Translations under genes and position numbers: made by a program
Part shown: positions 36,503 to 44,663 of the stretch, piece after piece
Position numbering within the stretch: the stretch's first letter is position 1
Layout of the letters: every line of letters begins with the position of its first letter
Assembly: GCA_014607495.2 (NCBI GenBank)
Contig: CP053153.1
Coordinates: 7,130,001 to 7,194,000 of the forward strand
DNA: 64,000 nucleotides
Direction: 5' to 3'
Origin: Carposina sasakii
Lineage: Eukaryota; Arthropoda; Insecta; Lepidoptera; Carposinidae
Notes under the pieces: model-generated
What the model saw: only the letters and a program-made list of their open reading frames with translations
Told to the model about the DNA's origin: nothing
The model's database searches: none

Positions 36503-36544
36503 TTGCTCTTAGCTTTATTATAACGCTAATAAAGCTAAGAGCAA
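36503..36544. repeat. Perfect 18-bp hairpin at the DIRS insertion point
   Basis: Arms 36503-36520 and 36527-36544 are perfect reverse complements with a 6-nt loop. The right arm overlaps by two bases the AATTA that marks the left boundary of the DIRS element. Confidence 0.8.
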
Positions 36545-36552
36545 TTACATTC

Positions 36553-36687
36553 GGGCTTCGTTCGAAGATATTAGTATTAATACAATGTAGTTTCACGTCA
36601 GGAACTGCTGTAACACACTTTATTTGAGAGGTAGTTAATAAAAAAAAAAATTCAATACTACCGTCACTGTCGCCTGGTGTCCTCATT
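36553..36687 (+). repeat. Left inverted terminal repeat of the DIRS element
   Basis: 135 bp, reverse complement of 41487-41621 with no difference that I can find, including an 11-base homopolymer run. It begins GGGCTTCGTTCGAAGATATT and ends GGTGTCCTCATT. It likely contains the element promoter, since gag starts 79 bp downstream. Confidence 0.92.
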
Positions 36688-36765
36688 CACGTTTTAGTGC
36701 TGCGCTGTTTCGCACGTTAACTATTTTTTCTAGTTATTACCTACATTATTTAAGTAGATTTCATC

Positions 36766-38260
36766 ATGCCTAAACGTAAACATGAAAGTGAATTTGATTA
36801 TTTAGCAAAAAAGTTAAAGAAATTAGAAAGGAAAATAAAACATCGTCGTCAACGCCAAATTTCGTCATCGGATAGTGAAGGTGATTATACTTCGCTTCGA
36901 AACCAACAAGGTGAGTTTATTAGTTTTAATTCATATAAATCATCATACTATTAAGAAGATAGGTAATATGAATTGTCATTTAACTTCGACAAGAATAAGT
37001 GGGTAAATGGATTTACAATTTAAATACATATCTAATATTATTACAATCGGACTGTCCAAAAAAGGGGCTTTCCACATTCAAATAGGAAATCGGACTGTCC
37101 ACATCGGGACTTTCCACTTCCAAAACAAAATGCATGACGCCTGGGCTACCCATCCAAGGGTATTTCCATGTCTATGTATAGCTTTATTTCTCATATAACA
37201 GTCTTACTATCTTAGATAGTACATTAGCATTGTTTATCTCACAGAAAGTGAAATAATCTCGATTGCTGGCGATGATGTCGCTGACCCACAAGGCACACAT
37301 TCGTATTGGGATGACAGCATGAATCCGGAGCATGATTTTGAGATGGAGGTTCATCCTGTAGATAATATGAGCAACGCTGAGCCACAGCCTACTACTTCTG
37401 ACATCCCCAGTTCATTGCCATCTATAACGCCGGCAGCTACCGCAGAGGAAAAAGGGTCAGATAACTTATCTTCTTTAGATCCGGACATATTGGAAATAAT
37501 GGGAGAAGATCCAACTTCTGTTAAAGAATATGGCCCGGAAATTCAAAATGACCTTGCTATTAGACTAGCACATATTGTTACATCTGGTCTCAATAAAGAC
37601 AATCGGAAAGAATTGAAGGAAAAGTATCTAATACCATCCAATTGTAAATTGCTTAAAGCTCCTAGTCTCAATCCAGAAATTCGAGCTTCTTTACAAGAAA
37701 GTCAAGCAAAGCGTGATAAGGGGATTGAAAATAAACAATCAATGACTTCGTGCGCCTTATCGTCACTTTGTTCAGCTATAACAATACTCCTCTCTTCCGG
37801 TTACAAAAACCAAGAACTTCTCAAGGCATTGATGGACACGGCTCGAACTTTAGGTGACATTCAACATGGCGACTCGGTCTTGCGGCGATATTTTATTCTA
37901 TCTACTGTTAAGAAAGAACTTAAAGATCAATTAGAGAAAACAACAATTGATGAAACTCTTTTTGGTACTAATTTACCAGAAACTTTAAAATCTGCAAAGA
38001 CTATCAGCAAATCAGGTGCAGATATCAGATCTGCTTCTTCTTTCAAGCCCAATCCACCAAAGCCTTCCAGACCGACAAGCAGGCCTTTAAATTACCGCGC
38101 GCCTCCTGCTCCCCGGCGGCAGGGGGCGCCTGTGGGCACCCGGAATTCGCGTCCACCTCCGCCGCCGGTATCGACTCCACGGCAGACTTCGTCGACGATG
38201 CCGCATCACAGCAGCTACAGGACATCGTGGCGTCAGCAGCAACCACGTCACAGGCGCTAG
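36766..38260 (+). CDS. DIRS gag-like protein, two exons
   Basis: Exon 1 (36766-36910) encodes 48 residues: a strongly basic start MPKRKHESEF, an alternating K/L/E coil-like segment, RRQRQ, and an acidic serine patch SSSDSEGDY. Joining at a GTGAGT donor and a CACAG acceptor puts exon 2 (37245-38260) exactly in frame, giving 386 residues in all. The middle (about residues 110-290) is helical and soluble-looking (LDPDILEIMGEDPTSVKEYG); the C-terminus is Pro/Arg/Ser-rich (RPPPPPVSTPRQ, ending RQQQPRHRR). There is no zinc knuckle. By position it is the structural nucleocapsid-like ORF1 of DIRS elements; that function is inferred from position, not homology. Its 3' end overlaps the RT frame by 289 bp and carries a frameshift signal. 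Confidence 0.85.
36911..37244 (+). other. Intron inside the DIRS gag gene
   Basis: 334 bp with donor AAG|GTGAGT at 36911 and acceptor TTGTTTATCTCACAG ending at 37244. Unspliced, exon 1 would reach a stop after 62 codons. Spliced, the split Glu codon restores a continuous frame through 24 further codons to the Met at 37319. The intron contains short direct repeats (CGGACTGTCCA at about 37049 and 37092). Introns have been reported in some DIRS elements, but this one is predicted from sequence only. Confidence 0.8.
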
Positions 38261-40182
38261 ACATGGTAAAACCGGCCGGCCGTCTTTCTTATTTTTATCG
38301 AGAGTGGTCCATGATTACTGATAATCCAGTTATACTTTCATGGATATCAGGATATAAAATAAACTTTACAAGCCCAGTATTTCAAACTATTGTACCTGCG
38401 GAACCTCAATATACACAATCCGAATATATTAATTTCAAACAGTCCATTGACCAACTTATATGTAAAGGGGCTGTATCATTATGCCGACCTTGTAAACACC
38501 AATACATTTCTAAAATATTTCTTATTCCCAAATCTGATGGCACACAACGTCTTATATTAAACTTAAAACAGTTAAATAAATTTATAAAAACCCAACATTT
38601 TAAACTTGAAGACTTAAGAACAGCAATAAAACTTGTGTCACAAAATTGTTTTATGGCAAAAATCGATTTAAAAGACGCATATTTTTTGATTAAAATTCAT
38701 CCTGATTCTAAAAAATATTTACGCTTCAAATTTGACAATAAGCTATTCGAATTTAATGTATTACCCTTTGGGTTAAATACAGCCCCTTATGTATTTACTA
38801 AGATACTTAAACCTGTTGCAAAACTTTTAAGATCCAAGGGTTATTTATCGACTTTTTACTTAGATGATTTGTTTTTGATTGGGCAATCATATCATGATTG
38901 TTTAAACAATATAAATGACACAAGATCGTTATTGGAGTCTTTAGGATTCATTATTAACATCGATAAAAGTAAATTTTTACCTGAAAAAACATGTACATTT
39001 TTAGGAAACATCATAGATTCCAAAAGATTTGAGGTTAGATTACCGGACGAAAAAAGAAAACGAATTAAAAAAGAAATTGTAAAATTTAAATTATTAAAAA
39101 GGTGTAAAATAAGAGATTTTGCTCGTTTTTTGGGTTTACTTACATCGGCTTGTCAGGCTGTTGACTATGGCTGGCTATATACAAAAGATTTTGAGCGATG
39201 TAAATATTTGAATCTTAAAGACGATGATGATTACGATAAATTCATGACTATACCAGAAACATTGTCCACAAGTTTTAATTGGTGGTTAAAAGTTATCGAT
39301 AAGACTGTAAGTAAAATAAAAAGTGATAATTACTCCTTGGAAATTTTTACGGATGCCTCAACTACGGGTTGGGGAGCAGCCTGTGGTGACGATACGGCCA
39401 ACGGACCGTGGACCGAACATGAACGGTCCTCACATATAAATTATTTAGAGATATTTGCCGCTTTCTTAGGTCTTAAAGTTTTTGCAAAAAATCTTCAAGA
39501 TTGTCAAGTATTGTTACGCATAGACAATACAACAGCTATATCGTATATAAATAGAATGGGTGGTATACAATTTCCCCATTTAACCAATATAACACAACAG
39601 TTATGGCAATGGTGTGAACAACGAAGGATTATAGTTCACGCAGACTATATTCGCTCCTGTGACAATGTTATTGCCGATGCCGAATCGAGAAAATCACACC
39701 CTGATATCGAATGGCAACTTTCCCAAAATGCATATAATCTTATTATAGGTCATTTTGGCGTCCCTTCTATAGACTTGTTTGCGAGTAGGACAAATTCTAA
39801 ATGTAAAAGATATGTGTCATGGCATAGAGACCCTGACGCCTTTGCTATTAATGCCTTTACTATATCGTGGAGTGATTTTTTCTTTTACGCTTTTCCACCA
39901 GTTGCCATAATTTTAAAAACATTACGTAAAATAATCAACGAAAAATCGACTGGTATCATGGTAGTACCACTCTGGCCTTCACAACCGTGGTTCCCCCTCT
40001 TCAATAGATTGCTTATAGAAAAACCTTTAGTTTTACGTTCTAACGATAATTTAATAATCTCTCATTATAGCGAACGCGTGATATACCAACAAATTACGCT
40101 GGTTGTCGGGAAGCTGTCCGGGACGCACTACTCCGAAGAGGTGTCCCAGAGTCTTCCATCCCAGTACTGCTGGCGTCTTTAG
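37972..40182 (+). CDS. DIRS polyprotein: reverse transcriptase, RNase H, Dam-like domain
   Basis: Open from 37972 to the stop ending at 40182. There is no convincing start codon before the RT, so translation probably enters at 38086 by -1 frameshift from gag. Counting residues from the GTG at 38227, the RT has IPKSDGTQRLILNLKQLN (about 100-117), MAKIDLKDAY with Asp 147 and Asp 150, LPFGLNTAPYVF, and YLDD at 211-214. RNase H follows with FTDAS (Asp 376), Glu 408, Asp 433 and VIADAESR (Asp 484). Residues about 514-595 (IDLFASRTNSKCKRY, WHRDPDAF, YAFPP, VVPLWPSQPWF) match the Dam-methyltransferase-like domain of DIRS elements. However, the usual NPPY-type catalytic motif reads AFPP, so activity is doubtful. 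The recombinase frame overlaps the last 112 bp. Confidence 0.92.
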   Translation, partial: FTRNFKICKDYQQIRCRYQICFFFQAQSTKAFQTDKQAFKLPRASCSPAAGGACGHPEFASTSAAGIDSTADFVDDAASQQLQDIVASAATTSQALDMVKPAGRLSYFYREWSMITDNPVILSWISGYKINFTSPVFQTIVPAEPQYTQSEYINFKQSIDQLICKGAVSLCRPCKHQYISKIFLIPKSDGTQRLILNLKQLNKFIKTQHFKLEDLRTAIKLVSQNCFMAKIDLKDAYFLIKIHPDSKKYLRFKFDNKLFEFNVLPFGLNTAPYVFTKILKPVAKLLRSKGYLSTFYLDDLFLIGQSYHDCLNNINDTRSLLESLGFIINIDKSKFLPEKTCTFLGNIIDSKRFEVRLPDEKRKRIKKEIVKFKLLKRCKIRDFARFLGLLTSACQAVDYGWLYTKDFERCKYLNLKDDDDYDKFMTIPETLSTSFNWWLKVIDKTVSKIKSDNYSLEIFTDASTTGWGAACGDDTANGPWTEHERSSHINYLEIFAAFLGLKVFAKNLQDCQVLLRIDNTTAISYINRMGGIQFPHLTNITQQLWQWCEQRRIIVHADYIRSCDNVIADAESRKSHPDIEWQLSQNAYNLIIGHFGVPSIDLFASRTNSKCKRYVSWHRDPDAFAINAFTISWSDFFFYAFPPVAIILKTLRKIINEKSTGIMVVPLWPSQPWFPLFNRLLIEKPLVLRSNDNLIISHYSERVIYQQITLVVGKLSGTHYSEEVSQSLPSQYCWRL
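38086..38129 (+). promoter_or_regulatory. Predicted -1 ribosomal frameshift signal (gag to RT)
   Basis: Slippery heptamer TTTAAAT (38086-38092) lies in phase T-TTA-AAT with the gag codons (CCT TTA AAT). A 6-nt spacer follows. Then comes an 11-bp stem: GCGCCTCCTGC (38099-38109) pairs with GCAGGGGGCGC (38119-38129), with a single T-G wobble and a 9-nt loop. Loop bases CCGGCG (38113-38118) could also pair with CGCCGG at 38163-38168 to make a pseudoknot. A -1 slip here moves ribosomes into the RT frame, which is open from 37972. Confidence 0.78.
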
Positions 40183-41081
40183 CTGACAATACAGTAAAAC
40201 AATATGATACATGTCTTAGAAAATGGTTTGAATATTGTCTAAAAAATAGTGTCGATTTTTATAAACCGTCAGTATTTCAGATTCTAAGTTTTTTAACCTA
40301 CACTTTTGATGCCGGAGCTAGATACGGAACAATAAATAGTTGTAGATCTGCTCTTTCATTATTAGTTGGTCAAGATTTAATTAATCATGATTTGATTAAG
40401 CGGTATCTTAAAGGGGTATTTCGTTTGCGACCTGCATTATCTAAGTACAATGTCACTTGGAACATAGACCAAGTATTAAATTATTTATCCAACTGGTACC
40501 CAAATGATCAAATAAATATAGAACAGTTAAGTAAAAAGTTAATTACTTTAATGGCTCTTGTAACGGCTCATAGGGTCCAAACTTTGTCCTTAATAAATAT
40601 TAATAATATTTCTTTCTCAGATACAGATATAATCATAAAAATTCCTGATCTAATTAAAACGTCCCGATTAGGTTCATTGCAGCCAGTGCTCACTTTACCA
40701 TTTTTTACACAAAGACCTGAAATATGCCCAGCGAGTACCTTACGGACATATCTGGATATAACGAAATTCCTTCGTAAAGACATAGATGTGTTATTTATTT
40801 CATTTAGAAAACCACATCAAAAGGTGACTTCTCAAACTTTGAGCAGGTGGATTAAAAGTACGTTAGGAAGTAGTGGTATTGATACGTCCATATTCACTGC
40901 GCATAGCACAAGACACGCTGCCACTTCTAAGGCATTTAGATCAGGTGTTAATTTAGATACTATAAGAAAGACTGCAGGTTGGAGTGCAAGTTCTGCAGTT
41001 TTTGCAAAATATTATAATAAAAATATATGCAACGAAATTTCTGATCATGGCGACTTTGCCAAAACAATATTAAATGTATAA
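40071..41081 (+). CDS. DIRS tyrosine recombinase
   Basis: 336 open codons in the -1 frame of the RT ORF, overlapping it by 112 bp. No in-frame ATG exists, so expression would need a second -1 frameshift, reinitiation or a non-ATG start (a TTG at 40392). I see no canonical slippery heptamer in the overlap. The N-terminal part (NTVKQYDTCLRKWFEYC, FLTYTFDAGARYGTINSCRS) is a SAM-like core-binding domain. The catalytic domain has the first Arg in TAHRVQTLS (40572), His and Arg in AHSTRHAATSKA (40902 and 40911), a Trp at the second His position (GWSASS) and the nucleophile Tyr in FAKYY (41010 or 41013). This R-HxxR-W-Y set is complete. The enzyme would integrate the circular DNA at AATTA. Confidence 0.92.
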   Translation, partial: RTRDIPTNYAGCREAVRDALLRRGVPESSIPVLLASLADNTVKQYDTCLRKWFEYCLKNSVDFYKPSVFQILSFLTYTFDAGARYGTINSCRSALSLLVGQDLINHDLIKRYLKGVFRLRPALSKYNVTWNIDQVLNYLSNWYPNDQINIEQLSKKLITLMALVTAHRVQTLSLININNISFSDTDIIIKIPDLIKTSRLGSLQPVLTLPFFTQRPEICPASTLRTYLDITKFLRKDIDVLFISFRKPHQKVTSQTLSRWIKSTLGSSGIDTSIFTAHSTRHAATSKAFRSGVNLDTIRKTAGWSASSAVFAKYYNKNICNEISDHGDFAKTILNV

Positions 41082-41150
41082 TAATTCCAGTGTAATTATT
41101 TGCTTACTTGATTATTTATCACACAGGCAAGGTAAATTATACCTCATAAT

Positions 41151-41240
41151 AATAAAATTGTAGTTAAATTGTATGATTGGTTAAGTACATAATATTTATA
41201 TAAGTATTCGTATATAGATAGGTATTGTATAATTAATAAA
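41151..41240 (+). terminator. Candidate polyadenylation signals of the DIRS transcript
   Basis: AATAAA at 41151-41156 and again at 41235-41240, 70-155 bp after the recombinase stop and before the internal complementary region. Prediction from the hexamer only. Confidence 0.4.
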
Positions 41241-41282
41241 AAGAAATATCTACTTTCACGACCTTTACTTTCTCTAAACGTC

Positions 41283-41404
41283 TACATTGTATTAATACTA
41301 ATATCTTCGAACGAAGCCCGAATGTAATTTATGATTAAACGAACTTACCTGTACGTGAAGTTCTATCATAATTACTTGAAGGGCTTCGTTCGAAGATATT
41401 AGTA
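41283..41404 (+). repeat. Internal complementary region of the DIRS element
   Basis: 41283-41329 is the reverse complement of the left end (36543-36589), and 41325-41404 is the reverse complement of the right end (41598-41677). The two parts overlap in the 5-bp AATTA junction. Together they are the complement of the joined ends, the template that DIRS elements use to complete and circularise their DNA. Confidence 0.93.
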
Positions 41405-41486
41405 CCCTCCCTCCCTCTAGTGTTTGCAAGCCAACTAGACCCTAGGTCGTGAAATTAACGTAAACAGCTCAACATCCTCCAAACTA

Positions 41487-41621
41487 AATGAGGACACCAG
41501 GCGACAGTGACGGTAGTATTGAATTTTTTTTTTTATTAACTACCTCTCAAATAAAGTGTGTTACAGCAGTTCCTGACGTGAAACTACATTGTATTAATAC
41601 TAATATCTTCGAACGAAGCCC
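41487..41621 (-). repeat. Right inverted terminal repeat of the DIRS element
   Basis: Reverse complement of 36553-36687. It is followed by a 56-bp right extension (41622-41677) found only here and in the internal complementary region. Confidence 0.92.
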
Positions 41622-41677
41622 TTCAAGTAATTATGATAGAACTTCACGTACAGGTAAGTTCGTTTAATCATAAATTA

Positions 41678-42658
41678 AAGGGTTTTCAAATGTGCTAAGT
41701 TACCGTTCTCTCAGAAAGTAATTAATGAATGAACATGCCCTCACTGTTGCCAATCACGTGTTTGTATTACTCACGTTTATTTACATCTACATAGGTACGA
41801 GACGACTTTTAACAAAAAGGTAAGGTAAACAAAGTGGCCGCTAACTCTATGGCCGCCGTTTTCAATTATATAACTAAGCCAAACCAGATTCAACTATTCT
41901 TGATCTCTTATGTTCATGCGAGAGACTGTCCGGTAAAACCGGCAACCAAAACTAGTGTAGGTACCAACAAACTAACCGGAGTATTTCAGCCTAGGACTTT
42001 ATAGGTATGACTGAATTGCATACCCTGTACTATATATCTACATGAAGCAAAAACCTATCTCTTTCGAACTATGGCACTTAATACAGAGATAGCTGCCGAA
42101 AAGACAGAGATAGCTATCTGAAATTGGGCTAGTTTACTCTATAAAATCAAGCCCAATGCTGCGATAGCTGTATTGCCTGAGCTTCCCTGTGCTGATGCGG
42201 GGCTTCACTAGAATCCATTATCTGCAGTAAGAGTCTGTAGTAAGGCTCTCTCATGCGATTAGCTAGCAATTTGTCAGTGATCTGTAACATTTGGCCTCGC
42301 TATATTAAACGTGGTTGTATAGGTAATCTTTTCCTAATACTGCAGTTCTAATACCGTTTCCTAATACCGTATTTTGAGAACTCATTCATTATATATTGTA
42401 AACAGAATGTGTACTCCAGTTATATACAGAAGCTCCAAGCTTTCATCGGAAAGCTGATACCTGACAGGGAGGCAGCCAGCCGTGCCTGTTTGCGATGCAA
42501 GGCCCGGCTTTTATTTCGCGATAAATGACGTCACACTACCGACAGTCTTGTTTGATAGATCCGAAGCGATTTTGTTATAAAAGACAAAGGAGTATCGCGC
42601 TATTATTATTGTATGTGCACATATAGAGGCGTGTTGAAAAATATGGGAATAAGATGAT
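41678..42658. other. No gene seen
   Basis: About 1 kb of unassigned sequence downstream of the DIRS element. A GC-richer patch at about 42470-42560 has no recognisable exon. Confidence 0.5.
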
Positions 42659-42748
42659 TTATAAAATTATTAATAAAGAAAATGGAAAAAGTTCTTCACC
42701 CGAGTGGGAATCGAATTTTTTCCATTTTCTTTATTAATAATTTTATAA
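42659..42748. repeat. Hairpin made of inverted SINE tails
   Basis: Two perfect 32-bp arms (42659-42690 and 42717-42748) are the SINE tail TCCATTTTCTTTATTAATAA in opposite orientations. The 26-nt loop holds the complement of the SINE box B region (CACCCGAGTGGGAATCGAA). It looks like a snap-back or template-switch product of the family below. Confidence 0.75.
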
Positions 42749-42770
42749 TATATAATATCTTGACTAAGAT

Positions 42771-43051
42771 AAATTTATAAAAACACTTCTCCATTAATAT
42801 AATCCGTTAGGATATGGTTGATCGTTTCATCTTTAAACATTGTGCTGAGGGATTCAGCTTTGTTTGCCGAGATTTGGCTAGTGTATAGCTATCGGGATGA
42901 AAAATAACGTTGCCAATATGTAATTTAGAAAAGAGATGGTAAAATTCATCATCTGAGTAATTGACCCGATAGCTTAGTGGTTAGAGCGGGTGGCACGGTT
43001 TGCAGTGGTCGTGGGTTCGATTCTCACTCGGGTGAAGAATTTTTTCCATTT

Positions 43052-43056
<5 letters not shown>
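42771..43056 (+). mobile_element. tRNA-like SINE family S3, copy 1
   Basis: About 190 bp of body (CCGTTAGGATATGGTTGATC, AGCTTTGTTTGCCGAGATTT) precedes a tRNA-like unit: GACCCGATAGCTTAGTGGTT (box A) and GTGGGTTCGATTCTCACTCG (box B), then TTTTTTCCATTTTCTTT. Near-identical to 48012-48312. The usual tail (TCCATTTCTTTATTAATAAT) reappears at about 43308-43336, after a microsatellite and a LINE-like piece, so the tail seems split by a later insertion. Confidence 0.7.
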
Positions 43057-43087
<31 letters not shown>

Positions 43088-43088
43088 T
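43053..43088 (+). repeat. CTTT microsatellite
   Basis: About nine consecutive CTTT units grown from the SINE tail. Confidence 0.95.
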
Positions 43089-43307
43089 ATTGTACACACA
43101 CACATAAATAAAAAAAACACAATTAAAATAAATATTGTACAAAGGCGAGCTTATCTCTATAAGAGATCTCTTCCAGCTAACCCGAACAAAAATATTTAAA
43201 AAAAGACATATCACAGAATAGATAAAACACATGTGCACAGAGGGAGAAAAAAAATAAATACAGATAACAAAGAATAAACAAATACTATACATACTAGCTT
43301 TCAAACA
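43089..43307 (-). mobile_element. Possible minus-strand LINE 3' fragment
   Basis: TATTGTACAAAGGCGAGCTT and AGAGATCTCTTCCAGCTAAC resemble 21960-22020 and the 3' untranslated ends of a lepidopteran LINE family. It lies between the microsatellite and the continuation of the SINE tail. No coding sequence. Confidence 0.4.
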
Positions 43308-43340
43308 TATTCCATTTCTTTATTAATAATTTTATAATAT

Positions 43341-43646
43341 ACTAGCTGACCCGGCAAATGTTGTTTTGCCATGTAAAAGGGGTTGATCCTAGAGGGGTGA
43401 AAATTCATAGTTGTATGTATTTTTGTATGCTGTATCATAAAAAAATTAAAACAAAAAATTTTGTCAAAAAATATTTTAAAAAATTTAGGGGTGGACTACC
43501 CTTAACATTTAGGGGGATGAAAAATAGATGTTGTCCGATTCTCCACCCTAACCGATATGCATGCTAAGATTTACGAAAATCGGTCGAGCCGTTTCGGAGG
43601 AGTTTAACTTCTAACACCGTGACACGAGAATTTTATATATTAGATA
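43341..43646 (+). mobile_element. RTE-like CTAGCTGACCCGGC repeat, tandem copy 1
   Basis: Begins CTAGCTGACCCGGCAAATGT. It contains GGGGTTGATCCTAGAGGGGT and AAAATCGGTCGAGCCGTTTC and ends TTTTATATATTAGATA. Short frames inside (for example 43358-43567) are shared by both copies, but I take them as shadows of the repeat. Confidence 0.7.
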
Positions 43647-43661
43647 ATTATTTTATAACAT

Positions 43662-43958
43662 ACTAGCTGACCCGGCAAACGTTGTTTTGCCATGTAAAAG
43701 GGGTTGATCCTAGAGGGGTGAAAATTCATGGTTGTATGTATTTTTGTATGCTGTATCATAAAAAAATAAAAACAAAAAATTTTGTCAAAAAAATATTTAG
43801 GGGTGGACCACCCTTAACATTTAGGGGGATGAAAAATAGATGTTGTCCGATTCTCCACCCTAACCGATATGCATGCTAAGATTTACGAAAATCGGTCGAG
43901 CCGTTTCGGAGTAGTTTAACTTCTAACACCGTGACACGAGAATTTTATATATTAGATA
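43662..43958 (+). mobile_element. RTE-like CTAGCTGACCCGGC repeat, tandem copy 2
   Basis: Direct repeat of the preceding copy with a period of 321 bp and very few differences apart from a short deletion near 43792. Either a recent tandem duplication or two insertions at the same tail sequence. Confidence 0.75.
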
Positions 43959-44218
43959 ATTTCTTGATATTATAAGATAAATTTATAAAAACACTTCTCC
44001 ATTAAGATGATTTAGTTCATGTTAATTAAATTAATCGAATGCAGTGTGAAATTGGTTGGGTACAGTTTTTTGTCTGTCTATCTACAGTGTAATATATTAT
44101 AAGTACGTTAAGTTATTTAATAACCATACAAGTTGAACTATAATTGTAGGTCAAATCGCCGTTGTGGATGTAGCGCGTCTCAGTCGGCTACGAGTACACG
44201 CCGCGTTTATTTCGCCTT

Positions 44219-44663
44219 TAAGGCTCGAGCACACCGGATGCGTATGCGTGCACGTAAACGTAGACGTACACGTACCTTTGAGTTTAAGGCTCGAGGACAC
44301 CGGATGCGTGTGCGTGTACGTAAACGTAGACGTATACGTACCTCTGAGTTGTAATGTATGGAACTGTATAGGTACGGGCAGACCGGATGCGTATGCGTAG
44401 ACGTAAGCATAGACGTCAAGCGGTGACAGTTCTATACATTAAACTCAGAGGTACGTTTACGTCTACGCTTACGTGCACGCACACGCATCTGGTGTGTTCG
44501 AGCCTTTAATGTATAAAACTGTCACCGCTTGACGTCTATGATTACGTCTACGCATACGCATCCGGTCTGCCCGTCCCTATACAGTTCCATACATTACAAC
44601 TCAGAGGTACGTATACGTCTACGCTTACGTGCACGCACACGCATCCGGTGTGCTCGAGCCTTT
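44219..44663. mobile_element. Foldback element built from ACGTA-rich modules
   Basis: Modules of about 65 bp (A: GGCTCGAGCACACCGGATGC onward) and about 90 bp (B: containing GGGCAGACCGGATGCG). They run A, A', B and then inverted A, inverted B, inverted A. The ends are AAGGCTCGAGCACACCGGAT and its complement. Within A, ACGTA recurs every 6 bp four times. The arginine-rich frames on both strands (44133-44419) are products of this GC-rich repetition and not genes. Confidence 0.8.

Larger units (their letters stand above)
36543..41677 (+). mobile_element. Complete DIRS-type tyrosine-recombinase retrotransposon
   Basis: A 5.1-kb element with every DIRS hallmark. There are inverted terminal repeats (36553-36687 and 41487-41621) and short terminal extensions. 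An internal complementary region (41283-41404) is the reverse complement of the joined right and left ends. The ORFs are a spliced gag, an RT/RNase H/Dam-like ORF and a tyrosine recombinase ORF. DIRS elements replicate through a circular DNA that the recombinase inserts without target duplication. Consistent with this, the two ends share only AATTA (36543-36547 and 41673-41677), the presumed crossover site. No frame damage seen, so the copy looks young. Confidence 0.93.

Noticed and set aside
36432..36686. 84-codon minus-strand frame
   Set aside because: It covers the DIRS terminal repeat and reads through non-coding flank; a shadow.
37007..37198. 63-codon frame with repeated GNRTVHIGTFHF-like text
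   Set aside because: Lies wholly in the predicted gag intron; no start context or motif.
43358..43879. Two similar frames of 65-69 codons (FCHVKGVDPRGVKIH)
   Set aside because: They are the same untranslated repeat read twice; the frame is interrupted and has no known domain.
44133..44419. Arginine/valine-rich short frames on both strands
   Set aside because: They arise from the 6-bp ACGTAN repetition of the foldback element and occur in several frames on both strands.
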